DNA of 64,000 bases from Falsirhodobacter halotolerans (GTDB lineage: Bacteria > Pseudomonadota > Alphaproteobacteria > Rhodobacterales > Rhodobacteraceae): NCBI RefSeq assembly GCF_022899245.1, contig NZ_JALJAZ010000001.1:1643501-1707500 (forward strand), read 5' to 3'. Under the pieces are notes generated by a model. The model made no database searches, had not been told where the DNA came from, and saw nothing but the letters and a program-made list of their open reading frames with translations. The position numbers were made by a program, and so were the translations under genes. This document shows, piece after piece, positions 8,089-18,709 of this stretch (the stretch's first letter is position 1; every line of letters starts with the position of its first letter).

Positions 8089-10070
8089 CCGAAGGGGACG
8101 CCGGGGGCCTTCCCCGGCGCCTGTGCGTGTTCAACGGCGGGTTTCTGCAACAGGAACGGCTTCGCCGCATCCTGCGTCTTGCCGGGCACGATCTGGCCAT
8201 TGGCCTGCCGGGGCCGCAGGACGGCGTTCTGGTCTGGGGCCGTTCGCCCGCCGCGCGGCGGGGCGAATGGGTGGCGGCCCGACGCGGCGTTCCAGTTCTG
8301 CGGATGGAGGATGCCTTTCTCCGCTCCGTCCATCCCGCGCGGGCACGGGGCGGGCCGCCGCTGGGGGTGTTTCTGGGCCATGGTGTCCATTTCGACAGCC
8401 ACGCCCCCTCCGATCTGGAACGCCGCATCCAGACGGCCGCGTCCCCCGCCCTCTTGGCCCGGGCCGAGGATGGGATCGCCCGCCTGCGCCACCTGGACCT
8501 CAGCAAATACAACGCCTTCGATCCCGCCGCCGCCCTGCCGAAGCCGGGCTTTGTCCTTGTGATCGATCAGGTGCGGGGCGACGCCTCCATCCGGCATTCG
8601 GGCGCAAACGCCGGAACTTTCGCCACGATGCTGGCGGCGGCGCGGCGCGAAAATCCCGGCCGCCCCATCGTGATCAAAAGCCACCCGGAAACCGCGCAGG
8701 GCCAGCGCGCGGGGCATTTCACCGCCCGGGACGGCACGCTTCTGACGACCCCCGTGTCACCCTGGCGCCTGCTGGAGCGGGCGGCGCGGGTTTACACCGT
8801 CTCGTCGCAACTGGGGTTCGAGGCGATTCTGGCCGGCCACCGCCCCCGCGTGTTCGGCCTGCCCTTCTATGCCGGTTGGGGCCTGGGCGAGGATGCGATG
8901 GCCATCCCGCGGCGCACCGCACGGCCCAGCGCCGCCCGTCTGTTCGCCGCCGCGATGATCGAATGCCCGTTGTGGTTCGACCCCTGCCGGAACCGCCTGT
9001 GTTCGTTCGAAACCGCCGTGGATCAGTTGGAGGCCGAGGTGCGCGCCTTTCGCGACGACCGCCGGGGGCATGTCGCGACCGGAATGCGCGCGTGGAAACG
9101 CACACGTCTGCAGGCGGTGTTCGGGCGTGAACGCCCCCTGCGCTTCGTGGCCGATCCCGATCGGGCGGTGCAGGCCGCGCAGCGTGACGGGCGCGACGTG
9201 CTGATCTGGGGCGCGGCCCCGCTGGCGGCCCCGGTGACCGTGCGCCGGGTGGAGGACGGGTTCCTGCGGTCGCGCGGGCTTGGGGCCGATCTGGTGCCGC
9301 CGATGTCGCAGGTGGCCGACGATCTGGGCATCTATTACGACCCCACCCGGCCCAGCCGGTTGGAGCGGCTGATCCTGGACCCACCCCCGCCGGGGGCCAG
9401 GGATCGGGTGGAACGGCTGATCGAGGCGGTGATCGCCGCGGGTCTGACGAAATACAACCTGTCGGGCGCCATCCCCGATCTGCCGAAGGGTCGCCGCATC
9501 CTTGTTCCGGGGCAAGTGGAAGACGACGCCTCGCTGCGCCTTGGCGGGGGGGATATGCGCACCAATTCGGGGCTTTTGGCCGCGGCGCGGGCCGCGCATC
9601 CGGGGGCGGTCCTGATCTACAAACCCCACCCGGATGTGGAGGCGGGCCTGCGCCCCGGCGCGATCGGGGCGCAGGACGCCGACGTGGTCGCCCGCCATGC
9701 CGATCCCTTGGGCCTGATCGCTTCGGTGGACGAGGTCTGGACCATGACCTCGCTTCTGGGGTTCGAGGCGCTGTTGCGGGGGAGGCCCGTCACCTGTCTC
9801 GGCCGCCCGTTCTATGCTGGATGGGGGCTGACGACGGACCTTGTTCCGCCCCCCGCCCGCCGCGCACCCCGCCCCCTGTGGCAGGTGGCCCATGCCGCGC
9901 TGATCGCCTATCCCCGCTACTACGATCCGGTATCACGCCGCCCGTGCCCGCCCGAGGTCGTGGCCGAACGTCTCGCCTCCGGGCACATCCCCCGCCCCGG
10001 CGCCGTCAACCGGCTGCTGGCCAAGGCGCAGGGCGCGCTGGCCGGACATGCGCATCTGTGGCGTCAATAG
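8085..10070 (+). CDS. kpsC: Capsule Kdo transferase with duplicated catalytic half (KpsC-like)
   Basis: KpsC adds beta-linked Kdo residues to the lipid anchor of group 2-type capsules and contains two related halves. Here the duplication is easy to see: MEDAFLRS and VEDGFLRS, DLSKYNAFDP and GLTKYNLSG, SHPETAQG and KPHPDVEAG, and PFYAGWGLG and PFYAGWGLT recur about 330 residues apart in the 661-residue protein. The likely start is a TTG at 8085 that shares bases with the preceding stop (TTGA). An ATG at 8016 in the same frame lies inside the export-protein gene and gives unrelated sequence. The 3' end overlaps the convergent MarR gene by seven bases. Confidence 0.85.
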   Translation: MTEGDAGGLPRRLCVFNGGFLQQERLRRILRLAGHDLAIGLPGPQDGVLVWGRSPAARRGEWVAARRGVPVLRMEDAFLRSVHPARARGGPPLGVFLGHGVHFDSHAPSDLERRIQTAASPALLARAEDGIARLRHLDLSKYNAFDPAAALPKPGFVLVIDQVRGDASIRHSGANAGTFATMLAAARRENPGRPIVIKSHPETAQGQRAGHFTARDGTLLTTPVSPWRLLERAARVYTVSSQLGFEAILAGHRPRVFGLPFYAGWGLGEDAMAIPRRTARPSAARLFAAAMIECPLWFDPCRNRLCSFETAVDQLEAEVRAFRDDRRGHVATGMRAWKRTRLQAVFGRERPLRFVADPDRAVQAAQRDGRDVLIWGAAPLAAPVTVRRVEDGFLRSRGLGADLVPPMSQVADDLGIYYDPTRPSRLERLILDPPPPGARDRVERLIEAVIAAGLTKYNLSGAIPDLPKGRRILVPGQVEDDASLRLGGGDMRTNSGLLAAARAAHPGAVLIYKPHPDVEAGLRPGAIGAQDADVVARHADPLGLIASVDEVWTMTSLLGFEALLRGRPVTCLGRPFYAGWGLTTDLVPPPARRAPRPLWQVAHAALIAYPRYYDPVSRRPCPPEVVAERLASGHIPRPGAVNRLLAKAQGALAGHAHLWRQ

Positions 10071-10567
10071 ATATAGCGGATCTGGTCGGTCCAATACCGT
10101 TCCAGATTGCGCAGCGCCGCGTTCACCCCCTCCACCCGGTCCAGCGAGAGGATGCGGCGGTCGCCCAGACCCGTGGCATGGCGGCGGAACAGGTCCGACA
10201 GGATGGCGCGCGTGGCCAGCCCCTTGTCCGTCAGCCGCACCCGAACCGAGCGGCGGTCGGTGGCCGAGCGTTCGTGGTGCATATACCCCAGATCGACCAG
10301 TTTGCGCAGGTTGTAGCTGACGTTGGAGCCCTGATAGAAGCCGCGGCTTTTGAGTTCGCCCGCCGTCACCTCCTGCGCGCCGATGTTGAACAGAAGCAGC
10401 GCCTGAACCGAGTTGATCTCAAGCACGCCCAGACGTTCGAATTCGTCCTTCACCACGTCCAGAAGCAAGCGGTGCATCCGCTCCACCAGGCTCAGCGTTT
10501 CAAGATAGCCGGACATCATCGCCGTGGTCGTCCCGTCGATGATGTCGGCCGAAATCGTGGTGTCCAT
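10064..10567 (-). CDS. MarR-family winged-helix regulator (LdtR-like)
   Basis: The 167-residue protein has a MarR-type winged helix: helices around NSVQALLLFNIGAQEVTAGEL, a recognition region with QGSNVSYNLRKLVDLGY, and a wing with ERSATDRRSVRVRLTDKG. From memory of the family, this pattern is closest to the alphaproteobacterial LdtR group, which controls L,D-transpeptidase and stress genes; that assignment is an inference. The start at 10567 begins the conserved protein, although the frame is open further upstream. It stands alone, convergent with kpsC and followed upstream by the sdhE-like gene on the same strand. Confidence 0.8.
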   Translation of the reverse strand: MDTTISADIIDGTTTAMMSGYLETLSLVERMHRLLLDVVKDEFERLGVLEINSVQALLLFNIGAQEVTAGELKSRGFYQGSNVSYNLRKLVDLGYMHHERSATDRRSVRVRLTDKGLATRAILSDLFRRHATGLGDRRILSLDRVEGVNAALRNLERYWTDQIRYIY

Positions 10568-10632
10568 ATGTGCGCCCCGCAGTCCTTGATGATTCAAGCG
10601 TCGGCGCAAAAAAGAAACATATGGTAAACGGA

Positions 10633-10896
10633 TCAGGATTTTGCGAAACGCACCCGTGCGAAGGCCGCGATCCGGGTCGCAAGGTCGTGGGTCGGTCCCT
10701 CTGGAATGGGGCGCTGGCCCAGCATCCAAGCCAGAAGCTCCTGGTCATTCTCCTCCAGCAGCAGATCATAGGCGGCCAGATCCCCCTCGCCCAAATCCGC
10801 CAGATGCGTGTCGGACCAAGGGCCCAGGATCAGGTCCATCTCCTTCATGCCGCGCCGCCAAGACCGCATCGACATGCGTTTGCGCCGATCATCCAT
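10633..10896 (-). CDS. sdhE: FAD assembly factor SdhE (SdhAF2-like)
   Basis: The 87-residue protein has the family signature RRGMKEMD, the RGxxE motif that contacts SdhA, early in the chain, followed by the acidic GEGDLAAYDLLLEENDQELLAWM segment typical of SdhE/Sdh5. The family promotes covalent attachment of FAD to the flavoprotein subunit of succinate dehydrogenase. The length is normal. No sdh genes are nearby, which is usual in this group. The promoter must lie in the short region before aspC, which is divergent. Confidence 0.88.
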   Translation of the reverse strand: MDDRRKRMSMRSWRRGMKEMDLILGPWSDTHLADLGEGDLAAYDLLLEENDQELLAWMLGQRPIPEGPTHDLATRIAAFARVRFAKS

Positions 10897-10985
10897 TTAC
10901 CATCACTCCCGATTTTCTGCCGGACGCGCGGCGCAGAATCGCCCGGCGGGCATCTGCGCTTGCGTGCGGGTCGCCCGCACCCTAA

Positions 10986-12224
<1,239 letters not shown>

Positions 12225-12227
12225 CCG

Positions 12228-12635
12228 ATGCCGGCGCGCTTGCCCTCCCTGTATTTCCGCATTCGCGACACGGGCGCGTCGGTGTTTCGTATCGATACGG
12301 AACACCGACACCAGCGGCTTGAGATGGAGCATCTGGCCAATATCAACATGGCCAAGGGCGATTACCGCACCCAAGGTGAGCGCACCGCCACGCCGGAGGA
12401 GGATGCGGCGATCCGCGACTGGATCGCCACCCGGCGCCAGACCTTGGACATGCGGGCCCGCGACGACGTCATGCGCCTGATCGACGCGCTGAACCTGACC
12501 ACCCAATGGGCGCATGGACGCGCGACGGACGCGGATCTGGACCTTGTGACCGACCCACTGCTGATGGCGATGCACGATCTGCGGGCGACGCTGGTGCGCA
12601 AGATGGCCGACCGGCTGGACCCCGGCGAGGATTGA
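12228..12635 (+). CDS. Conserved-looking hypothetical protein
   Basis: I do not recognise this 135-residue protein. It is soluble, with no signal peptide or membrane segment. A beta-like N-terminal stretch (LYFRIRDTGASVFRIDTE) leads into a helical, charged C-terminal part. It starts three bases after the aminotransferase stop and ends 37 bases before sdaA, so it is probably cotranscribed with both. Codon use with strong GC at third positions agrees with a real gene. Confidence 0.7.
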   Translation: MPARLPSLYFRIRDTGASVFRIDTEHRHQRLEMEHLANINMAKGDYRTQGERTATPEEDAAIRDWIATRRQTLDMRARDDVMRLIDALNLTTQWAHGRATDADLDLVTDPLLMAMHDLRATLVRKMADRLDPGED

Positions 12636-12672
12636 ACGGTATAGTTTCCGGCAACCAACCGGGGACGCGCCG

Positions 12673-14046
12673 ATGTTTCTTTCCGTATTCGACATGTTCA
12701 AGATCGGCATCGGCCCGTCGTCGTCCCACACGATGGGGCCGATGGTGGCGGCCGAGCGTTTTCTGGACCTGGTGCGGGGGCTGAAATTTCATCCAAAGGG
12801 TCTGAAGGCATCCCTACACGGCTCGCTCGCCTTTACCGGCGTGGGCCATGCGACCGATCGCGCGGTCATCCTGGGCCTTGCGGGATTCCGCCCCGACACG
12901 TTCGATGCCGACGCCGCCGAGAAGTGTCTGGCCCGGATCAAGACGACGGGCCGGATCACCCCGCCCGGCCTGCCCGAAATGCGGTTCGATCCGGCCCGGG
13001 ATCTGACCTTCGACATGGGGCCGCCGCTGCCCGGCCACACCAACGGCCTGAACCTGAGCGCGACCGACGCGCAAGGCGACCGTCTTCTGTCCCAGACCTA
13101 TTACTCCATCGGCGGTGGTTTCGTCGTCACGGCTGAGGAGATGACAGAGCCGACCGCCGCGCCCGCCGGGGCCGATGTGCCGTGGTCCTTTCATACGGCG
13201 GATGCGATGCTGGCCATGGCCCGCCGCTCTGGCCTGTCCATCGCCGCGATGAAGCGCGAGAACGAGCTGCGCCATCGCAGCGCCCCCGATCTGAAGCAGG
13301 GGCTGGCCCGGATTCATCAGGTGATGGACGACACGATCGAACGGGGGATCGCCTCGGACGGGATCCTGCCCGGCGGCCTGCGGGTGCGGCGGCGGGCCAA
13401 GGCCCTGCATGACGCCCTGATCCGGGAACGGGGGACGAATCAGGCCCCGCCCCACACGATCAACGATTGGATCGCGCTTTATGCCATGGCCGTGAATGAG
13501 GAAAACGCGGCGGGCGGGCAGGTCGTCACGGCCCCCACCAACGGCGCGGCGGGGGTGGTGCCGGCGGTCCTGCGCTACTGGTTGCGGCATGTTCCGGGCG
13601 CGCGGCCCGACCGGGTCGAGGATTTTCTTCTGACCGCCGCCGCGATCGGCGGGTTGATCAAGCACAATGCCTCGATCTCGGGCGCCGAATGCGGGTGCCA
13701 GGCGGAGGTGGGGTCGGCCAGCGCGATGGCCGCGGCGGGCCTGTGCGCGGTTCTGGGCGGCACGCCCGAGCAGGTTGAGAACGCCGCCGAAATCGCTTTG
13801 GAACACCATCTGGGCATGACCTGCGATCCGATCAAAGGGCTGGTGCAGGTGCCATGCATCGAACGCAACGGCCTGGGCGCGATCAAGGCGGTGTCGGCCG
13901 CCAGCCTTGCGCTGCGCGGCAACGGCACACATCTTGTCAGCCTGGACGCCTGCGTGGAGACCATGCGCCAGACCGGGCGGGACATGGACGCGCGTTACAA
14001 GGAAACGTCCTTGGGGGGGCTGGCGGTCAACGTGCCCAATTGCTGA
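12673..14046 (+). CDS. sdaA: L-serine dehydratase, single-chain iron-sulfur type
   Basis: The enzyme deaminates L-serine to pyruvate and ammonia using a 4Fe-4S cluster instead of PLP. The 457-residue single chain joins the beta part (N-terminal, [21 protein letters not shown]) and alpha part (C-terminal, [15 protein letters not shown]). Likely cluster cysteines are in [21 protein letters not shown] and [11 protein letters not shown]. The length fits the usual 450-460 aa. The gene ends 20 bases inside the convergent thiamine pyrophosphokinase gene. Confidence 0.92.
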   Translation: MFLSVFDMFKIGIGPSSSHTMGPMVAAERFLDLVRGLKFHPKGLKASLHGSLAFTGVGHATDRAVILGLAGFRPDTFDADAAEKCLARIKTTGRITPPGLPEMRFDPARDLTFDMGPPLPGHTNGLNLSATDAQGDRLLSQTYYSIGGGFVVTAEEMTEPTAAPAGADVPWSFHTADAMLAMARRSGLSIAAMKRENELRHRSAPDLKQGLARIHQVMDDTIERGIASDGILPGGLRVRRRAKALHDALIRERGTNQAPPHTINDWIALYAMAVNEENAAGGQVVTAPTNGAAGVVPAVLRYWLRHVPGARPDRVEDFLLTAAAIGGLIKHNASISGAECGCQAEVGSASAMAAAGLCAVLGGTPEQVENAAEIALEHHLGMTCDPIKGLVQVPCIERNGLGAIKAVSAASLALRGNGTHLVSLDACVETMRQTGRDMDARYKETSLGGLAVNVPNC

Positions 14047-14692
14047 CCGCGCGGATCAGGGCGCCCAGACGGCGGCGCGGCACGATCAGGATCATGCCCG
14101 GCCCGTCGAAATCCAGGGTGACACGTCGATCAAGGGCGGCGTTCGACGTGCCGATCGGCCCCATGGGCTGGAAATCCAGATCGTTGATCGGCCAACGCAG
14201 GCCCATGGCGCGGCCACGGACCGGGCCCATCGGGCACAGGGACACGCGGTCGCCCACCGCCAGTTCCAACGCGATCGGGCGCGACAGGTGCAGCGCCACG
14301 TCCCGCCGCCCGATCAGCAAAAGTGCCCGCCGATCCTCGGCCAGACTGCGCAAGGCGGCGAAGGTGTGATCCACCCGCCCCCCCAGAAATCCCAGCCCAA
14401 GGATCAGCGGCGCGTCAATCGCCCGCAGCGCCTTGTCGAGGTCGGTGCTGTCCTGTTCGGCGACGGGATGCAGGCGCCCGGCCAACCGGGCCCGCGCCGC
14501 CGGCCCCAGCGAATCCAGATCGCCCACCACCGCATCCGGCATCACCCCGGCCCGCAGCGCCGCCTGCGCCCCGCCATCCGCCGCCACGACCCGATCCGAC
14601 CGCGCAACGCAGGCCCGCAGATCCCGCAGGGCCACTGGCCCGCCGCCGATCAACGTGATCGCAAGGGATGATTGAACAATCGCGCCTGTCAT
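14027..14692 (-). CDS. Thiamine pyrophosphokinase
   Basis: The enzyme pyrophosphorylates thiamine to the coenzyme TPP using ATP. Motifs visible in the 221-residue protein are VVAADGGAQAAL, VVGDLDSL and EQDSTDLDKAL, the acidic catalytic and metal-binding positions of the TPK catalytic domain, followed by a TPK_B1-like C-terminal beta domain. The length is normal. It overlaps sdaA tail to tail. No thiamine-biosynthesis genes or TPP riboswitch were seen next to it. Confidence 0.88.
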   Translation of the reverse strand: MTGAIVQSSLAITLIGGGPVALRDLRACVARSDRVVAADGGAQAALRAGVMPDAVVGDLDSLGPAARARLAGRLHPVAEQDSTDLDKALRAIDAPLILGLGFLGGRVDHTFAALRSLAEDRRALLLIGRRDVALHLSRPIALELAVGDRVSLCPMGPVRGRAMGLRWPINDLDFQPMGPIGTSNAALDRRVTLDFDGPGMILIVPRRRLGALIRAVSNWAR

Positions 14693-14812
14693 GCGAGTGA
14701 GGGGGCCATTCGACCAGAAATACCCAATGGGAACCTTTCCACCATCCCGGCTTCAACCGCGATCTGTTTACCAAGAACCAGACCCGGATCGGGCCGGAGG
14801 GGCGGACACCGT

Positions 14813-15445
14813 ATGAGCGGACAAAAAAAAATTCTGACCGTCTCTTACGGGACCTTCAGCTGCACCTTGGAGGGATTTGACGATCCCATCAACACGTTGC
14901 AGCAGGTGACCGCGCATTTTCAGAAGTTGACAACCGCCGATCCCGGCTTCGGGACGGGGGCCGTTCCCGCATTGTCGCCCGCCCCGCCCGAAGACGCGGC
15001 CGTGGATCGCCTGATCCGAACCTCCGATACCCATATGAGCGAACCCGAAAACAAACGCCGCCAATCGGCCATCCAGCATCTGAAAGCCGCCGTTGCGGGC
15101 CGTGTCGCCACCCGGCTGGAGGCGGCGCCCCCCGCACCGGCCCCGCCGCGCGCCGACCCCGCCCCTATCTCCACCGGGTTTGCCAGTTTCGCCGACCACC
15201 TGACGGCGGAGACGCCGCCCGAACTGATCGAGGCGGCGGCGGTCTGGACGTTCTGCGTGGAAAACCGCCCGACCTTCACCCGGCAGCAGGTGCTGCGCCA
15301 CGTCGCCAGCCTTGGCAGCCTGACGCATGAGGTGATGATGCAGGCCTTCGAGACCCTGGTGCGGGAGGCGATTCTGGAAAAGCAGGAGCGCGGCCGGTTC
15401 GCCCTGACCGCGCGGTCGCTGTATCTGCGCGAAGTGCGTGGCTGA
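14813..15445 (+). CDS. Hypothetical protein with a conserved N-terminal domain
   Basis: The 210-residue protein starts ILTVSYGTFSCTLEGFDDPINTL, a pattern I associate with large Rhodobacteraceae proteins of unknown function that begin with the same domain; its role is not known to me. A proline/alanine-rich linker lies around residues 105-130, and a helical C-terminal part contains FTRQQVLRHVASLG. GGAGGGG precedes the ATG at 14813; the longer open frame upstream overlaps the divergent kinase gene and looks non-coding. There is no membrane segment. It is convergent with purA. Confidence 0.65.
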   Translation: MSGQKKILTVSYGTFSCTLEGFDDPINTLQQVTAHFQKLTTADPGFGTGAVPALSPAPPEDAAVDRLIRTSDTHMSEPENKRRQSAIQHLKAAVAGRVATRLEAAPPAPAPPRADPAPISTGFASFADHLTAETPPELIEAAAVWTFCVENRPTFTRQQVLRHVASLGSLTHEVMMQAFETLVREAILEKQERGRFALTARSLYLREVRG

Positions 15446-15470
15446 TCGCTCTGCCGCGCCTTTCCCGACG

Positions 15471-16763
15471 TCAGTCCGCGAAGGGGTCCGTAACCAGGAT
15501 CGTGTCATCCCGCTCGGGCGAGGTGGACAGCATCGCGACCGGGCACTGGATCAGCTCCTCGATCCGGCGAACGTATTTGATCGCCGCGGCGGGAAGGTCG
15601 TTCCAGGACCGCGCGCCGGCGGTCGATTCGCTCCACCCCTCCATCTCTTCATAGATGGGGGTGCAACGGGCCTGCTGGTCGGCGGCGATGGGCAGGTAAT
15701 CCAGCCGTGTGCCGTCCAGATCATAGCCGACGCAGATCTTAAGCGTCTCGAACCCGTCCAGCACATCAAGCTTGGTCAGCGCGATGCCCGACACGCCGGA
15801 GGTGGCGCAGGTCTGGCGCACCAGAACCGCGTCGAACCAGCCGCAGCGGCGTTTGCGCCCGGTGACGGTGCCGAATTCGTGCCCCCGCTCGCCCAGACGC
15901 TGGCCGTCGGCATCCTGCAATTCCGCCGGGAACGGGCCTTCACCCACGCGGGTGGTATAGGCCTTGACGATGCCCAGCACGAAATCGATCGAATTGGGGC
16001 CAAGGCCGGTGCCCGTCGCCGCCTGCCCCGCGATCACGTTGGACGAGGTGACGTAGGGATAGGTGCCGAAGTCGATGTCCAGAAGCGCGCCCTGCGCCCC
16101 TTCGAACAGGATGCGCTTGCCCGCGCGGCGCGCCTCGGTCAGCACCTTCCAGACCGGGGCGGCATAGGGCAGGACCTGAACCGCGATCTCGCGCAGTTTG
16201 GCCAGAAGCGCGGTGCGGTCCACCGGCTCCATCCCGAGACCGCGGCGCAGCGCGTCGTGATGGACCAGCGCGCGGTCCACACGCAGTTCCAGCGTGGCGT
16301 CGTCGGCCAGATCGGCCACGCGGATCGCACGGCGCCCCACCTTGTCCTCATAGGCCGGTCCGATGCCGCGCCCCGTGGTGCCGATCTTGGCGACCGACGC
16401 CTGGCTTTCCCGCGCACGGTCCAGCTCGCCATGCAGCGGCAGGATCAGCGGCGCGTTTTCGGCGATCATCAGGTTGTCGGGCGAAATCTCCACGCCCTGC
16501 CCGCGCAGCTTCTCGATCTCGGACACCAGATGCCACGGGTCCAGAACCACACCGTTGCCGATGACCGAAATCTTGCCTCCACGCACGATGCCCGACGGCA
16601 GCAGCGAGAGTTTGTAGACCGCCTCGCCGATGACCAGCGTGTGGCCGGCGTTGTGGCCGCCCTGAAAGCGCGCGATGACATCGGCGCGCTCGCTCAGCCA
16701 GTCCACGATCTTGCCTTTTCCTTCGTCGCCCCACTGGGCGCCGACGACGACGACATTGGCCAT
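15471..16763 (-). CDS. purA: Adenylosuccinate synthetase
   Basis: The enzyme joins IMP and aspartate with GTP hydrolysis in the first committed step to AMP. The 430-residue protein has GDEGKGK at the N-terminus (P-loop-like, catalytic Asp and Lys), GHNAGHT soon after, the [13 protein letters not shown] region, and a C-terminal [18 protein letters not shown] (guanine specificity). The length matches bacterial PurA exactly. It is a single-gene unit divergent from dacC. Confidence 0.96.
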   Translation of the reverse strand: MANVVVVGAQWGDEGKGKIVDWLSERADVIARFQGGHNAGHTLVIGEAVYKLSLLPSGIVRGGKISVIGNGVVLDPWHLVSEIEKLRGQGVEISPDNLMIAENAPLILPLHGELDRARESQASVAKIGTTGRGIGPAYEDKVGRRAIRVADLADDATLELRVDRALVHHDALRRGLGMEPVDRTALLAKLREIAVQVLPYAAPVWKVLTEARRAGKRILFEGAQGALLDIDFGTYPYVTSSNVIAGQAATGTGLGPNSIDFVLGIVKAYTTRVGEGPFPAELQDADGQRLGERGHEFGTVTGRKRRCGWFDAVLVRQTCATSGVSGIALTKLDVLDGFETLKICVGYDLDGTRLDYLPIAADQQARCTPIYEEMEGWSESTAGARSWNDLPAAAIKYVRRIEELIQCPVAMLSTSPERDDTILVTDPFAD

Positions 16764-16925
16764 ATGGCGGTCCTTTCCGGTCCTTGGTCAAACCGTCTGT
16801 GCTATAGCCGCTGTGGCGCTGGGGTGAAACCTGAAAATGCCAGCGGGGTCGTGAACGGCGCGCCCTTCCCTTGGCGGGCATCCGCTTTTATGGTGGCGCG
16901 CGACAGGATTTGGAAAGGATGCGCG

Positions 16926-18089
16926 ATGAAACGCCTGATGCTCGCCCTTCTGGTGACGGCCCTCCCCACGGCGAGCCTTGCGTTCGAGACGCGCGCCCAG
17001 GCGGCCTGGGTCTATGACGTGACCACCGGCACGGTTCTGCTGGACAAGAACGCGCAGGCCCCGCTGCCGCCGGCGTCTATGTCTAAGCTGATGACGCTGA
17101 ACATGCTGTTCGAGGCGCTGCACGATGGCCGCGTGACGATGGACACCACCTTCCCCGTGTCGGAGAAGGCTTGGCGCATGGGCGGGTCGAAGATGTTCGT
17201 CGAACCCGCCGACCGCCCCTCGGTGGAGGAGTTGATCCACGGCATCATCATCAATTCCGGCAACGACGCCTGTGTCGTGGTGGCCGAAGGGCTTGGCGGC
17301 ACAGAGGAGAACTTCGCCCGCATGATGAACGAACGCGCCGCCGCCCTTGGGCTGAGCGCGTCGCATTTCGCCAATGCCTCGGGCTGGCCGCATCCCGAAC
17401 ACCGCATGTCGATGCATGATCTGGGGGTGCTGGCCGTGCGCCTGATCACCGAATTCCCGGAACTGTATCAGAATTTCGCGTTGACGAACTTCAACTACAA
17501 GGACCGCGTGCCGTCCAACGCCAACAACCGCAACCCACTTCTGGCGCTGGAGGCGGGCGACTGGCATGCCGACGGCCTGAAGACCGGCCACACGCAAGAG
17601 GCGGGCTATGGCCTGACCGGATCGGCCGTGTCCTCAATCGACAACCGTCGCGTGGTCTTCGTCCTCAGCGGGCTGCAGAGCGAGGCGGACCGGGCGGCGG
17701 AATCCGAGGCGGTCGTGAACTATGCCTTCCGCCAGTTCACCCAGAAGAACGTGGTGCGTGCGAACCAGCGCGTGGGCACGGCCGATGTGTGGATGGGCGG
17801 GGCCGAACAGGTGGGCCTCGTGGCACCCGACGGCGTGTCGCTGCTGGTGCCCGCGCAGGCCCAGAACGACATCACCGCCGAGGTCGTCTATACCGGCCCG
17901 ATCGAGGCCCCCGTCACCAAGGGGCAGGAGCTGGGCCAGCTGATCGTCCGCGTGCCGGGAATGGAGGATCACACCGTCCCGCTGGTGGCTGAAAGCGACG
18001 TGGCCCAGGGCGGGTTCGGCACACGCCTGTCCACCGCCGCCCGTGTTCTGGCGGATCGGTTCCTGGCTGCGGACCAGCCCGCCTCGTGA
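16926..18089 (+). CDS. dacC: D-alanyl-D-alanine carboxypeptidase (PBP5/6-like)
   Basis: The secreted serine carboxypeptidase trims the terminal D-Ala of peptidoglycan pentapeptides. A signal peptide (MKRLMLALLV to SLAFET) is followed by the penicillin-binding motifs SMSK at 51-54, SGN at 111-113 and KTG at 218-220. A C-terminal PBP5-like beta domain occupies roughly residues 270-370, and a basic/hydrophobic tail may act as the membrane anchor. The frame is open far upstream, but that part is antisense to purA; the ATG at 16926 starts the signal peptide. The stop overlaps the tmk start, and the order dacC-tmk-holB-tatD is a conserved operon in this family. Confidence 0.93.
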   Translation: MKRLMLALLVTALPTASLAFETRAQAAWVYDVTTGTVLLDKNAQAPLPPASMSKLMTLNMLFEALHDGRVTMDTTFPVSEKAWRMGGSKMFVEPADRPSVEELIHGIIINSGNDACVVVAEGLGGTEENFARMMNERAAALGLSASHFANASGWPHPEHRMSMHDLGVLAVRLITEFPELYQNFALTNFNYKDRVPSNANNRNPLLALEAGDWHADGLKTGHTQEAGYGLTGSAVSSIDNRRVVFVLSGLQSEADRAAESEAVVNYAFRQFTQKNVVRANQRVGTADVWMGGAEQVGLVAPDGVSLLVPAQAQNDITAEVVYTGPIEAPVTKGQELGQLIVRVPGMEDHTVPLVAESDVAQGGFGTRLSTAARVLADRFLAADQPAS

Positions 18090-18706
18090 TCGACGCGCGG
18101 CGGTTCATCAGCTTTGAAGGCATCGACGGGTCGGGCAAATCCACCCAGGCCCGCCGTCTGGCCGACGCCCTGCGCGGCACGGGGCGCGACCTTGTCCTGA
18201 CCCGCGAACCCGGCGGCAGCGCGGGGGCCGAGGAGATCCGCCGTCTGGTGCTGGAGGGGGAGGCGGACCGCTGGTCGGCGGGGACGGAACTTCTGCTGTT
18301 CACCGCGGCCCGCCGCGACCATGTGGAAAAGACCATCCGCCCGGCGCTGGCGCGGGGCGCAACGGTCATCACCGACCGTTTCGCCGACAGCAGCCGCATG
18401 TATCAGGGTCTGCGCGGCGGACTGACGGCGCAGGTGGACCAATTGCACGACGCCTTCGTGGGGATCGACCCCGCACTGACCTTCCTGATCGACCTGCCGC
18501 CCGAACTGGGCCTTGCCCGCGCGCAGGCGCGCCATGGCGCGGAACAGCGGTTCGAGGATATGGGACTGGATTTGCAACGCCAGATGCGCGACGGGTTCCG
18601 GGCGCTGGCGCAGGCCCATCCGCGCATCCGCGTGATCGACGGCGCGCGCGATGCCGACATCGTGGCCGCCGACATTCTGGCCGTCGCCCGCGCGCATCTG
18701 GGGTAA
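18086..18706 (+). CDS. tmk: Thymidylate kinase
   Basis: The enzyme phosphorylates dTMP to dTDP. The 206-residue protein has the P-loop FEGIDGSGKSTQ at the N-terminus, the DR motif in ITDRFADSS, and a LID region with arginines near RHGAEQRFE. It begins with GTG at 18086, overlapping the dacC stop by four bases, so translation is coupled. It lies directly before holB, the usual neighbour. Confidence 0.94.
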   Translation: MIDARRFISFEGIDGSGKSTQARRLADALRGTGRDLVLTREPGGSAGAEEIRRLVLEGEADRWSAGTELLLFTAARRDHVEKTIRPALARGATVITDRFADSSRMYQGLRGGLTAQVDQLHDAFVGIDPALTFLIDLPPELGLARAQARHGAEQRFEDMGLDLQRQMRDGFRALAQAHPRIRVIDGARDADIVAADILAVARAHLG

Positions 18707-18709
18707 CGC

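Noticed and set aside
8757-9893. Minus-strand frame antisense to kpsC
   Set aside because: Shadow frame; the plus strand shows the duplicated KpsC motifs.
12814-13932. Minus-strand frame antisense to sdaA
   Set aside because: Shadow of the serine dehydratase gene, Arg/Gly/His-rich without a start site.
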